NCBI RefSeq assembly: GCF_016055185.1
Contig: NZ_JAECVR010000004.1
Span: 155,323-219,322, forward strand
Source of the DNA: Paenactinomyces guangxiensis
Lineage (GTDB): Bacteria > Bacillota > Bacilli > Thermoactinomycetales > Thermoactinomycetaceae
Direction: 5' to 3'
Length of the DNA stretch: 64,000 nucleotides
Shown here: one piece after another, positions 35,942 through 44,368 of the stretch
Numbering within the stretch: the first letter of the stretch is position 1
How the letters are laid out: each line of letters opens with the position of its first letter
The notes under the pieces: model-generated
Databases searched by the model: none
What the model was told of the DNA's origin: nothing
What the model saw: the letters and a program-made list of their open reading frames with translations, nothing else
Position numbers and translations under genes: made by a program

Positions 35942-36249
35942 GATTTCCTCCTCAAAATACAGGTTCTGAAGTAAACAGGTTCCCTGTGATTTGCTTTTAA
36001 TTAAGTACGTCATGTTCCTTAGTTTATCCTTCTATTGTTTGAAAATAAAAACTTGAATGTTATGATTAAATCTATAAATGTCGACACTTCATGGAAAAAT
36101 TCGAGAAAGATTCCGTGGATTTTTCTGAACATGTTTTTGAGGTTTGTGTACAGGCATTTTGGCAAAAAATTTAGTTTACAGCATCCGGTGGATGGAAGAA
36201 GCTTACTCCTAAGATTTGGTATATAATATCAGCAAGGGAGGTGTTTTTC

Positions 36250-36846
36250 ATGAAAGTCCCGACTTTTAAACCCAATACAAAATACTCTTATGATGATTAT
36301 CTGAAGTGGAATGATGACCAAAGATGGGAACTGATTAGCGGAATCCCGTATAATATGGCTCCAGCACCTTCCTCCAGGCATCAGGAAATTTTAGGTAACA
36401 TCTTCGGTTTATTTTTTAATTATTTAAAGGGAAAAACATGCAAAGCTTATCTGGCACCTTTTGAAGTGCGATTGTCTGAAAACGACTCCGACAGGGAAAC
36501 CTTTAATGTCGTGCAACCAGATCTGTCGATTATTTGTGACCGGAAAAAAATTGACGAACGGGGCTGCAAGGGACCCCCTGATTTAATCGTGGAAGTTCTC
36601 TCCCCCGGTTTATCGGCGAAAAGAGATAAAATATATAAATACGACCTGTATGAAAACTATAAGGTGAAAGAGTACTGGATTGTTGATCCCTATAATGAAA
36701 ATATTGAAGTGTATATATTGGGAGTAGACCAATTTGATGAAAGACAGGTTTATGCCAGGGGAGATCAATTTAAGGTAAGTATTTTTAAGGATTTAGAAGT
36801 AAATTTGGATGATGTGTTCGGGGATGAGCCTTTCGATTTGATTTAA
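36250..36846 (+). CDS. Uma2-family (DUF820) putative endonuclease
   Basis: 198 residues from ATG 36250, nine bases after AAGGGAGG; TATAAT lies at 36222. The PD-(D/E)xK nuclease core is visible: VQPDLSIICD near residue 88, then PDLIVEVLSPG near 108, and a lysine-rich KRDKIYKYDLYENYKVKEYWIVDP. Typical N-terminal WELISGIPYNMAPAPS. The family is expanded in cyanobacteria and Bacillota; biological role unknown, possibly linked to mobile elements. Confidence 0.88.
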   Translation: MKVPTFKPNTKYSYDDYLKWNDDQRWELISGIPYNMAPAPSSRHQEILGNIFGLFFNYLKGKTCKAYLAPFEVRLSENDSDRETFNVVQPDLSIICDRKKIDERGCKGPPDLIVEVLSPGLSAKRDKIYKYDLYENYKVKEYWIVDPYNENIEVYILGVDQFDERQVYARGDQFKVSIFKDLEVNLDDVFGDEPFDLI

Positions 36847-36932
36847 TGAGAAAGTCGCAAGTTTGTGGACGGTCCGGGGTGGGAATGGTTAGACTTAAGT
36901 AAGCGATATCCTAAAAAAGGAGCTCTGCATCG

Positions 36933-37982
36933 ATGATCAAAAACTTTTTTGCCTCCATGGGATTAGGAGCAGCAAAAGTGGATCTTTTGCTGGATCAACC
37001 CGCGATTACAATGGGAGAAAAAGTGACCGGAACAATCGTATTAAAAGGCGGGAGCGCCGAACAGCGGGTGGAAGGATTATCTGTCGATTTCTATTTGGGA
37101 TCACACTATACGGTTGCGGGCAATCGTGTCGGGGTAAAAGAAAAAATCAAAACAATCCCCATTACGTCTGAGACCTTTACGATAGAGCCGGGGCAGGTTC
37201 GGGAATATCCTTTTGTATTTACCTGCCCCAAGTATCTGCCCGTCTCATCGGTTTCTACCCGCTATTATTTTGAAACCCATTTAGAGCTTAAATATGGAGC
37301 TGACGCCGAGGACGTTGATTATGTCGATGTTTTGCCGGTGGGACTCTTAAAAAACTTTTTGGATGCACTTCGTGAGCTGGGTCTGGTACACCAGAAAGAA
37401 GAATATACGGGTGGAATTGATAAAGAGCAACGCATCAAGTTTCATGCAACCGGCTGGTTAAAAGGGGAGTACGATGAAATCTGGTTTGCTTATCAGCCAG
37501 CCCTGATCACTGACGATTTTTTGGAAGTGGAGTATGAGTTGGACAGACGCACCTCATTAGCGGCTCAACCGGATCTGGCTGAGAGAAAAGTATTCCACTG
37601 TTTTTTCTATATTGATAATATACTGAAAATGATCTTATGGAAAAAGGCCCGAAGAAGTCACGATAGAAACTCAGACAGAAAAAATATGGCAGTCGTTCAA
37701 ATAGGCAATTCCGTTGAACCCATTGATCCGAATACCTTTGGGCAGCTGTTTGACATGTTCATGACTGGAGATAAATCGCATTCAAAACATGGGTCCGGAA
37801 TTGGTCTGGCAATTGTGAAACGAATTGTAGAATTACATCGGGAAAAGATTGAAGCGATTCAAAGGGATGGTTCCATCATCTTCCGACATCATCTGCCTTT
37901 GGCAGCAGCCGACAACTTGCGTCATCGTGTTCCGTATGTCGATGGAAACGGGTTTGGAGCTTGGAAAATGTGCAAGATGTAG
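36933..37982 (+). CDS. Spo0M N-terminal part fused to a histidine-kinase ATPase fragment
   Basis: 349 residues. Residues 1-223 are Spo0M (sporulation-control protein, arrestin-like beta sandwich; MGLGAAKVDLLLDQP to ELDRRTSLAAQPDLAERK). From about residue 226 the sequence is the C-terminal end of a sensor histidine kinase: IDNILK (N-box), then after a garbled segment GNSVEPIDPNTFGQLFDMF and the G2 box HGSGIGLAIVKRIVELH. Native Spo0M should continue for a further ~35 residues. In the join region (37650-37690) the kinase makes sense only if read with small frame corrections (EEVTIETQTE in another frame). So a deletion fused two genes and the kinase piece is decayed. Spo0M function may be lost. 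Confidence 0.8.
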   Translation: MIKNFFASMGLGAAKVDLLLDQPAITMGEKVTGTIVLKGGSAEQRVEGLSVDFYLGSHYTVAGNRVGVKEKIKTIPITSETFTIEPGQVREYPFVFTCPKYLPVSSVSTRYYFETHLELKYGADAEDVDYVDVLPVGLLKNFLDALRELGLVHQKEEYTGGIDKEQRIKFHATGWLKGEYDEIWFAYQPALITDDFLEVEYELDRRTSLAAQPDLAERKVFHCFFYIDNILKMILWKKARRSHDRNSDRKNMAVVQIGNSVEPIDPNTFGQLFDMFMTGDKSHSKHGSGIGLAIVKRIVELHREKIEAIQRDGSIIFRHHLPLAAADNLRHRVPYVDGNGFGAWKMCKM

Positions 37983-38349
37983 TGAGGAAGAATGGATATG
38001 CCATGTGAAAGGGGGTTGATTTAAGTAACTGGATATTATAGAATGAATTAAATGCTTGAATAACCAGGAATGAATGAAGCGAGTTTTATTTTCGAATGCT
38101 GGATTCACATTGGCGGCCGTTGGAGCCATACGGTGAAAGAGAGGCAGGGCTTTCAATGTTTCAGGTTTTCAAAAGTTTAACGCAGCTGTCATTTTGATTC
38201 TAAGTTCTTAATTTCATATTTGAAGTACATAATTCACATATCATAAAGAATTATCACTTCATACTAAGGTATTTCTTTATGGTATGTGAAATTTATTTGC
38301 TTCGGTAAATATGACAAGCATATTTAGAATGAATATTGGAGGGTATTTT
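37983..38349 (+). promoter_or_regulatory. Leader region of the cold-shock gene
   Basis: 367 bases without a gene. Holds the long hairpin at 38233-38290 and the AT-rich promoter area of cspB. No other feature recognised. Confidence 0.45.
38233..38290 (+). promoter_or_regulatory. Long hairpin in the 5' region of the cold-shock gene
   Basis: TTCACATATCATAAAGAA and TTCTTTATGGTATGTGAA form an 18-pair stem (one G-T) with a 22-base loop, 60 bases before the start codon. Candidate RNA thermosensor or upstream terminator. Confidence 0.6.
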
Positions 38350-38553
38350 ATGACAACGACTGGAACAGTCAAATGGTTTAATCCCGAAAAAGGATTCGGG
38401 TTTATTGAGGTAGAAGGCGGAAGCGATGTTTTTGTCCATTTTAGTGCGATCCAGGGGGAAGGGTTCAAATCCCTGGATGAAGGGCAACGCGTTCAGTTTA
38501 ATGTGGTTCAGGGAAACAGGGGCCCTCAGGCAGAAAATGTAATTAAACTATAA
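38350..38553 (+). CDS. Cold-shock protein (CspB/CspD family)
   Basis: 67 residues from ATG 38350, preceded by GGAGGG. Complete cold-shock domain: [17 protein letters not shown] with RNP1 (KGFGFIEV) and [15 protein letters not shown] with RNP2 (DVFVHFS). Single-stranded RNA/DNA chaperone. The in-frame ATG 39 bases upstream lies beyond the ribosome site and is not used. Followed by a strong terminator. Confidence 0.95.
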   Translation: MTTTGTVKWFNPEKGFGFIEVEGGSDVFVHFSAIQGEGFKSLDEGQRVQFNVVQGNRGPQAENVIKL

Positions 38554-38561
38554 TTTTCCGC

Positions 38562-38593
38562 AAAAAAACTGCTCGTCATCGGGCAGTTTTTTT
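38562..38593 (+). terminator. Terminator of the cold-shock gene
   Basis: AAACTGC pairs with GCAGTTT (plus C-G pairs inside the stem), followed by seven T. Confidence 0.8.
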
Positions 38594-38677
38594 GTGTCAT
38601 CGGATTATTTTTAAATATGTTTACTGCAAAAAAAGAGAATAAACAGTTAATACTCATAAAAAGGTTGGTGATGCTAT

Positions 38678-38911
38678 TTGGCGAAAATATATAACTTTTC
38701 TAAGCATAAGGAGATTAAAATGGGTAAGACAACAGTTTTTCATGTTGCCAACAATTTTACAAAGAAAGCATCATGTTTTCTTTTCGTTTCTTTGAAAGAA
38801 CAAATGAAAAATTTAATTGTGGCGGTGAAGATGAAACTTGGTTTAATCGGACTTATTGATCGTCTAACAGATCTTTCTAAGCAAACGAGAACACAGTTGT
38901 GGCATTTTTAA
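38678..38911 (+). CDS. Hypothetical basic protein, 77 residues
   Basis: TTG 38678, eight to ten bases after AAGGTTGGTG, opens 77 codons: MAKIYNFSKHKEIKMGK, then ANNFTKKASCFLFVS, and the amphipathic segment NLIVAVKMKLGLIGLIDRLTD. The Spo0E motif is absent. An internal ATG at 38720 (MGKTTVFH) is an alternative start without a clear ribosome site. Very lysine-rich. Family not recognised. Confidence 0.4.
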   Translation: MAKIYNFSKHKEIKMGKTTVFHVANNFTKKASCFLFVSLKEQMKNLIVAVKMKLGLIGLIDRLTDLSKQTRTQLWHF

Positions 38912-39098
38912 ATATGTTTATTACTGGAAAGGGAGGAAATCATTTCCGTAGTTCCCTCCCTTTGTTATGCTGTCAGGCATACGGAGTCAGCCCGGTGAAC
39001 AAGGTGTTCAAAGGGCTAAGATAAAGCTCTGAAAAATCGCTGTACCGTAATTCCATGGTTACAAGACTTGACAGAACCTCCATTTAAACCGGAAACAG

Positions 39099-39497
39099 TT
39101 ATTTGCGCAGTACCCTTAGGGCTGCAGCTGCTTTTCTGGCAAAGATGATCGGATTTTCTACCGATTCAAAATGGATATACATCAGTCGCGGTTGTTCAAA
39201 CAACCAGTGATTATGAAGAGAGGTTACTATAATTCCGCCCCTTCTTAGTGCAGAAATAAAGGGATTGATTTCCTGTTGTAAGATTACTGTTTCACCCAGG
39301 TTTAGGGCACGTCCCCGGCGATCGATGGACTCAAATGTGAAAAATGTAGGCAGTACCAGCGGGGATCGGGTACGCTGTCCCAATATGGTAGCACGAATGG
39401 GCCGAAATTTTTGAATGAAACAAACCCCGTTGAAGATACTGGGTTGACCATCTACAATCCGGGCAAATTGGTTGCAGAGCCGCTCCAATGCATTCAG
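39099..39497 (-). CDS. DUF1259 (LppY/LpqO-like) protein, likely CTG start
   Basis: 132 residues if started at CTG 39497, nine bases after AGGAGG; the frame itself is open to TTG 39521, which lies upstream of that ribosome site, and the next TTG (39488) is 18 bases away. The sequence fits DUF1259: NGVCFIQKFRPIRATILG, SIDRRGRALNLGETVILQQEI, ALRRGGIIVTSLHNHWLFEQPRLMYIHFE. No signal peptide, unlike the mycobacterial LppY. Function unknown; single gene. Confidence 0.82.
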   Translation of the reverse strand: MNALERLCNQFARIVDGQPSIFNGVCFIQKFRPIRATILGQRTRSPLVLPTFFTFESIDRRGRALNLGETVILQQEINPFISALRRGGIIVTSLHNHWLFEQPRLMYIHFESVENPIIFARKAAAALRVLRK

Positions 39498-39742
39498 TTT
39501 AGATAACCTCCTTTCTGTCAATTGCTAAAGATTATGACAGAAAAGAAGTCTTCGGAAATGTATTTGTCCAAGTTAAAAAAATTGTGCTCTGTTTCTTTGA
39601 AAAAATCATCAATGGAAAAACTGCTCCGTCAGATGAAAATACCGATGATTCCGTATATTCTATTCTAAAATTTAAAAAGCATATTAATCAGTATCCTACT
39701 TCATATTAATGATGAATATGAACATGAAGAGAAGGGGACAGG

Positions 39743-40360
39743 ATGAGTAAACGAAAAATATATGTTTTTATGCTTATTATATTATTATTCTTATTTGTTT
39801 GGTCAGCTATTCATCCTGTTAATCGCATGGTCTGGTTTTATGAAATCATTCCGGGTGTTTTATTGACAATTGTACTTGTGGTAACTTACCGTACATTCCC
39901 CTTTACTCCCATAACCTATTTTTTTGCTTTTATCGGGATCATTATTATTTTTGCAGGAGCACATTACACGTACGGGAATTTCCCTTTATTTAATGATCTT
40001 CGGGATGCCTGGCACTTATCAAGGAATCACTATGACCGGTTGGGCCATTTTTTTCAAGGGGTGGTCCCAACTATTTTCTTCAGGGAAATCATGATTAGAA
40101 AAAATGTAGTCCAAAAAAGAGGATGGTTATCATTCATCCTGATCAGCATCAGTTTATCCATCAGTGCGGGATATGAGCTGTTTGAGGTTTCTTATGCTCA
40201 TATCATGGAAGAAGATATAGATTCATTTTTGGGAACACAAGGTGATCAGTGGGATTCACACTGGGATATGTTATGCGCCTTATTGGGATCATTATTTATT
40301 GTAATTTTTTTTAGCAAGTGGCATGATCATTTGATTCAAAAAAGGTCATATCGATTTTAA
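39743..40360 (+). CDS. DUF2238 (YjdF-like) integral membrane protein
   Basis: 205 residues with six hydrophobic segments; GAAGAGAAGGGGACAGG before ATG. The motifs HYTYGNFPLFN near residue 76, NHYDRLGHFFQG near 97 and the acidic ending WDSHWDMLCALLG follow the DUF2238 family, present as YjdF in E. coli. Conserved His/Asp suggest metal binding or phosphotransfer, but no activity is established. Single gene, converging on metPS. Confidence 0.88.
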   Translation: MSKRKIYVFMLIILLFLFVWSAIHPVNRMVWFYEIIPGVLLTIVLVVTYRTFPFTPITYFFAFIGIIIIFAGAHYTYGNFPLFNDLRDAWHLSRNHYDRLGHFFQGVVPTIFFREIMIRKNVVQKRGWLSFILISISLSISAGYELFEVSYAHIMEEDIDSFLGTQGDQWDSHWDMLCALLGSLFIVIFFSKWHDHLIQKRSYRF

Positions 40361-40460
40361 AAAATAAGATCGAGAAAAATAAATGATTTCTTTAAGACGG
40401 ACAAGACAAGAACTTACAATTTGATATTTGGCATCGTCCTGCGGCAAACTTTCAAACAAC

Positions 40461-40504
40461 AACAATCCCTCCGCCTTTGGGAATCAGGGGAGGGATTGTT
40501 TTAT
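40461..40504. terminator. Bidirectional terminator between DUF2238 and metS
   Basis: AACAATCCCTCC and its exact complement GGAGGGATTGTT flank a 16-base loop and end in TTTTA. Confidence 0.8.
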
Positions 40505-40534
40505 TTACAATAAAAGCTGCAATTATATAGAAAA

Positions 40535-40639
40535 TTATTTTTGTTGATTAGACCGATAGGCACGGAAGAGAAAATAGGCTAATCCGCCCCAGAGCAAAAC
40601 TGCTCCCAGGAACAACATGATCCATGCACCGACACTCAT
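40535..40639 (-). CDS. metS: MetS-family NSS transporter small subunit
   Basis: 34 residues (MSVGAWIMLFLGAVLLWGG, then LAYFLFRAYRSNQQK): one membrane helix and a basic tail. Start 3 bases after the metP stop region, translationally coupled. Small single-helix partner proteins of this kind are encoded right after MetP in Corynebacterium methionine/alanine symporters and are needed for transport. Too short for standard ORF calls, but pattern and position fit well. Confidence 0.82.
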   Translation of the reverse strand: MSVGAWIMLFLGAVLLWGGLAYFLFRAYRSNQQK

Positions 40640-40642
40640 CTT

Positions 40643-42154
40643 TTATGCCCCTTTCTGTTTGGACACTTTTTCTTGTGGTTCCATCCCCCGCCAGCTGCCG
40701 GCTTGAAGGACAAATCCGGCAAGTATCAATAAGATGACAAGCCCATAGCCAAAAGTAGCCAGAGAGCCCACAGGATAACCGCCATACGGTTTTGTCAGTT
40801 CGTCTATAATATTTTGAATCATTACGCCCCCGAGTACCACCGGAACGATAAACCGAAGTGTAATCACCCACCAGGAACCGATCCGGATATCAGATACACT
40901 GTTGATATGGCTTTGCAGCGAAGGCAGCTGTTTGGCAAACCAGCCAACTAAGATGACGGATACAAGTGCACTTAACAAGATACCGTAACTGTTGATAAAA
41001 TGATCCACAATGTCCAGCACGGACAGGCCGCTCTGTGTCGTATACACAACACTGACCAGGAAGCCGCCCCCGCAAACCCAGTTGATAGCCGCTTTACGGC
41101 TGAGGCGGAATTTTTGCTGGAAGGCCGAGATGCCGGGCTCCAACAAGGAAATGGCTGACGTAAATCCGGCAAAAATCAGGGAACCAAAGAATAAGGCACC
41201 AAATAGCGAATTTAGTCCCGGAAAGGCATTGATAATATTTGGAAATACCACAAATGCCAAAATAATACCGTTAGATACCACTTCCTCAACAGCTACCCCC
41301 TGTTGTTGGGCCAAAAATCCGAGGGTCCCAAAAACAGCAATGGCTGCCAGAAACTCAAACCCGCTGTTGGAAAAAGCGGCAATCAAGCCACTATTGGACA
41401 AATCGCTGTCTTTTTTCAAGTAGGAAGCATAAGTGATCATAATTGCAAAACCGATGCTTAAAGAGAAGAAAACCTGTCCATATGCCGCAATCCATACAGC
41501 AGGGTCCAGGATTTTGCTGAAATCGGGAGTTAAAAGCACATTTAACCCTTTGGCTGCACCGGGCAAGGTGATGGCCCGTAGTGTAATCAAGATCAACATA
41601 ATAACAAGAACCGGAATCAAAATGCGGTTAGCCATTTCAATTCCTTTTTTGATCCCGCGCCGCATAACCAGGTAAGCCAGAGCCCAAATAATGGCAACCG
41701 GGATTAATACTTTCCACTGAATTCCGCCAAAACTCCAGAAATTATCGCTTGTATTAAGATATTGTTTCAAAAAGAATGCTTCTGTATCTTTTCCCCACTG
41801 AGTCCCAAAGGAAAAATAGGTATAACTGGTTGCCCAACCAATAATAACCATATAATAAGTGACGATGAAAAAGGCTACAAGAACTTGCCACCAGCCAATC
41901 CATTCTAATTTATTTGACAATTTGTGCAATGACCACGGAGCTGAACCCCTGCTTTTATGTCCCATCGCATATTCAAACAGCAATATGGGAATAGCGGCTG
42001 TAAAGAGGGCCACCAGGTAAGGGATCAGAAATGCTCCCCCTCCGTTTTCATAGGCGACGTAAGGATAACGCCATATATTTCCGAGACCGACCGCCGAACC
42101 GACGGCTGCCAGGATAAAGCCCGCTCTGGACCCCCATTGATCCTTTTGTACCAT
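40643..42154 (-). CDS. metP: Neurotransmitter:sodium symporter family amino-acid transporter (MetP type)
   Basis: 503 residues, twelve membrane segments, AAGGAGGAAC before ATG. The NSS signature is at the N-terminus: SRAGFILAAVGSAVGLGNIWRYPYVAYENGGGAF, which forms the Na+ site. A central SIGFAIMITYASY segment corresponds to helix 6. Paired with the 34-residue MetS gene, so Na+-driven uptake of methionine, alanine or similar (family inference). A hairpin with T run lies upstream in the same direction and may attenuate transcription. Confidence 0.92.
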   Translation of the reverse strand: MVQKDQWGSRAGFILAAVGSAVGLGNIWRYPYVAYENGGGAFLIPYLVALFTAAIPILLFEYAMGHKSRGSAPWSLHKLSNKLEWIGWWQVLVAFFIVTYYMVIIGWATSYTYFSFGTQWGKDTEAFFLKQYLNTSDNFWSFGGIQWKVLIPVAIIWALAYLVMRRGIKKGIEMANRILIPVLVIMLILITLRAITLPGAAKGLNVLLTPDFSKILDPAVWIAAYGQVFFSLSIGFAIMITYASYLKKDSDLSNSGLIAAFSNSGFEFLAAIAVFGTLGFLAQQQGVAVEEVVSNGIILAFVVFPNIINAFPGLNSLFGALFFGSLIFAGFTSAISLLEPGISAFQQKFRLSRKAAINWVCGGGFLVSVVYTTQSGLSVLDIVDHFINSYGILLSALVSVILVGWFAKQLPSLQSHINSVSDIRIGSWWVITLRFIVPVVLGGVMIQNIIDELTKPYGGYPVGSLATFGYGLVILLILAGFVLQAGSWRGMEPQEKVSKQKGA

Positions 42155-42192
42155 AAATGTTCCTCCTTGGGTTTATTTGAGGGATAAATTAA

Positions 42193-42226
42193 AAAAATCT
42201 GAACAAATGGGCTTGGCCCATTTGTT
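42193..42226 (-). promoter_or_regulatory. Terminator-like hairpin in the metP leader
   Basis: AACAAATGGGC and its exact complement around TTG, followed on the minus strand by CAGATTTTTTT, about 40 bases before metP. Candidate attenuator. Confidence 0.55.
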
Positions 42227-42387
42227 TTCTATCATCGAATTATAACAAATTATAAATGACTTTTGTACTACAGGTCCATTCCTTGTCCGGATTAATAGGT
42301 ATTTGACCGCTACACTCACTGTCCAAGCGGAGGGGTGTGGATTTTTTTGAAGAGTGGTAATTTATTATTAAGAAAGGGGGAGGTTGT

Positions 42388-43203
42388 ATGAGGAAGCCAG
42401 TTATGGTTTTGGTTGTGAGTGTAATGTTGTTAGTCATCGGACTGGGAACACTTTTTATTCAGGAGAAAGAGGAGCCGGCAGCCGAAAAACCGGTAAAATC
42501 CCGGCTGGATCAAATATTGGAACGGGGTAAAATACGGATTGGAACAACCGGAGATTACAAGCCGTTCACCTACTGGAATCCTGAAACCAAACAGTATGAA
42601 GGTTATGATATTGATGCAGCGAAGATGCTGGCAAAGGATCTGGGAGTCAAGGTACAATTTGTGCGAACATCCTGGACGACTTTAATGAAAGATCTTCAGA
42701 CAGATCAATTTGATATTGCGATGGGAGGGATCACCAGAAATCTGGAACGTCAGAAGACCGCTTATTTAACGGCTCCATATATACGGGATGGGAAATCTCC
42801 ATTGATACGGAAGGAAGATAAAGAACGATTTCAAAGCCTGAATGACATTGATCAGCCTTCAGTCAAAATTGGAGTAAACCCCGGCGGAACCAACGAGAAG
42901 TTTGTAAAGGAGAACATCAAAAAAGCCAGGGTAACTGTGGTGGAAAATAATCTGAATATCCCTCAGATGGTCGCAGAAGGGAAATTTGATGTCATGATTA
43001 CAGACAGTGTTGAGGCCAGATTTTATGCGAAACAAGATGAGCGTTTGTATGCCGCGCTGGCTGATCAGCCCTTTACAATCCATGAAAAAGGATATCTCAT
43101 GCACCAGGGAGATTTAGATTTTCAAAACTGGGTTAATCTCTGGGTGGAGGAGATGAAGTTACAAGGAAAATTTAAGGAACTGGAACGGAAATGGATTAAA
43201 TAG
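42388..43203 (+). CDS. Membrane-anchored PheC-like protein (cyclohexadienyl dehydratase / SBP family 3)
   Basis: 271 residues; AGAAAGGGGGAGG before ATG. The N-terminal hydrophobic segment (VMVLVVSVMLLVIGLGTLF) is an uncleaved anchor or signal with no lipobox. The rest is a solute-binding-protein-3 fold, but the motifs follow the enzyme PheC: LDQILERGKIRIGTTGDYKPF, GYDIDAAKMLA, SWTTLMKDLQTDQFDIAMGGITRNLERQ, NPGGTNEKF and VMITDSVEA. PheC converts prephenate or arogenate to phenylpyruvate or phenylalanine outside the cytoplasm. No ABC permease is next to it, which supports an enzyme over a receptor. Function still inferred. Confidence 0.78.
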   Translation: MRKPVMVLVVSVMLLVIGLGTLFIQEKEEPAAEKPVKSRLDQILERGKIRIGTTGDYKPFTYWNPETKQYEGYDIDAAKMLAKDLGVKVQFVRTSWTTLMKDLQTDQFDIAMGGITRNLERQKTAYLTAPYIRDGKSPLIRKEDKERFQSLNDIDQPSVKIGVNPGGTNEKFVKENIKKARVTVVENNLNIPQMVAEGKFDVMITDSVEARFYAKQDERLYAALADQPFTIHEKGYLMHQGDLDFQNWVNLWVEEMKLQGKFKELERKWIK

Positions 43204-43304
43204 TCCAGACCGGAAAAGAAGTTTTAGAGGTATATGAATGGGGAATCCGGGCAAGAACTCCCCGTTCAACGGTCCACCGCAGCAGTAAAGCCGGATAGCA
43301 AGTG

Positions 43305-43784
43305 TTAGAAAGGCAAGACAAGATCCGTATCCGGCGGGGTATAGCCGAGATGTCTGCTTATCGATACCATTTGCCCCTTATGGTGTTGTTCATGCGTGAT
43401 CGTGTGTGTATAGAGCCAGAGCGGAGTTAGATCCACGTTTCCTTCTTTCCAGGAGACAGTGCCGCTAGCAGGATGGTCCCACCGATTCCTGAACTGATGG
43501 AAAAATTCCTCAACCAGGCTGTCCGTTTGCGAGAAAAGCCGGCGCATTTCTTGCACATCCTTAACCGTTTCCGGTTCTATTCTTGCAAGGGGCTTTTTGA
43601 GAGCAAAGTTTCCCAGCCAGAATCGATAACAATCGGCAATGTGTACATGAAGGTTTCGGATCGATCCGCCCCCGAAACTTTCAAGTTCCTTCACATAATC
43701 ATCGGGGGACAGGGTCTCGCAATAGCAGAACAATACCTCTCTTGTCCGTCGAATCCAGTCGTATTGCTGTATGAGTATATCCAT
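43305..43784 (-). CDS. DinB-family metal-dependent protein
   Basis: 159 residues, four-helix bundle pattern with three conserved histidines: one in LHVHIADCYRF near residue 48 and two in HTITHEQHHKGQM near 128-135. These bind a divalent metal. The DinB group includes thiol-transferases (bacillithiol-dependent) and DNA-damage-induced proteins of unknown role. TATAGAG lies on the minus strand upstream. Single gene. Confidence 0.88.
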   Translation of the reverse strand: MDILIQQYDWIRRTREVLFCYCETLSPDDYVKELESFGGGSIRNLHVHIADCYRFWLGNFALKKPLARIEPETVKDVQEMRRLFSQTDSLVEEFFHQFRNRWDHPASGTVSWKEGNVDLTPLWLYTHTITHEQHHKGQMVSISRHLGYTPPDTDLVLPF

Positions 43785-43825
43785 TCTTTCCGGCTCTCCT
43801 TATACTTGTATTATATAGAGATCGG

Positions 43826-44368
43826 TTAAACATCCATCCCCGTATCATCCTTATCGGAGGACAGGTAATGATAGGCAAGGAACCCCAGTGCGATCATTAA
43901 ACACAGAGCGACTAAAGGCCATAGTTTTTCGTTGATGGTATAATTGAAGATAATTGAAAAAATAAGCATGATACTTGAAAATATAAAGCCTAAAATTGGT
44001 TTGTTTCTGGATTTTTTTGTTGTTTCAGGCGTTTGATCCGGTTTTATTCCATTTTCAGAATCTGCTATAGAGATTTTTATTTCTTTGTTATCTTCATTGA
44101 GGTTTGAACTCCCATTCTCTTTTGGCGATGGGCCTTCGGCACCAAGGGATTTTTGAGCGTAGTGATCTGCAATGGTTTTTAACATTTTCTGTTCAATGAT
44201 CCCGCTTTTTCTCAGAAATTGCCTGGCTCTCTCTTTTACTTGCGGGGCAATGGATTCAACATCTTCTCCCAGCACCTCAAAAAACTCCCTAATCGCCTCT
44301 TCTTCCAAAGCGAATTTTACCAATTTCTCCAATTCCGTTTCTGTCCGGGGGAGAGTGTTGTTGCTCAT
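43826..44368 (-). CDS. Unknown membrane protein, second gene of a two-gene operon
   Basis: 180 residues from ATG 44368, which overlaps the preceding stop codon (ATGA); ATG 44374 is an alternative. The first ~85 residues are an acidic helical domain (ALEEEAIREFFEVLGEDVE, ERARQFLRKSGIIEQKM), then a polar linker, then two membrane helices near 125-168 and a short charged tail. No family recognised. Translational coupling to the upstream gene implies a shared function, perhaps a membrane effector with a soluble partner. Confidence 0.6.
   Translation of the reverse strand: MSNNTLPRTETELEKLVKFALEEEAIREFFEVLGEDVESIAPQVKERARQFLRKSGIIEQKMLKTIADHYAQKSLGAEGPSPKENGSSNLNEDNKEIKISIADSENGIKPDQTPETTKKSRNKPILGFIFSSIMLIFSIIFNYTINEKLWPLVALCLMIALGFLAYHYLSSDKDDTGMDV

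Noticed and set aside
38041..38160. Short peptide piece GFTLAAVGA resembling the start of an NSS transporter
   Set aside because: Only about nine residues match before a stop codon; too short to support a remnant.
42388..43203. Calling the gene an amino-acid ABC receptor
   Set aside because: No permease or ATPase adjoins, no lipobox, and the motifs follow PheC more closely; left as PheC-like with doubt.
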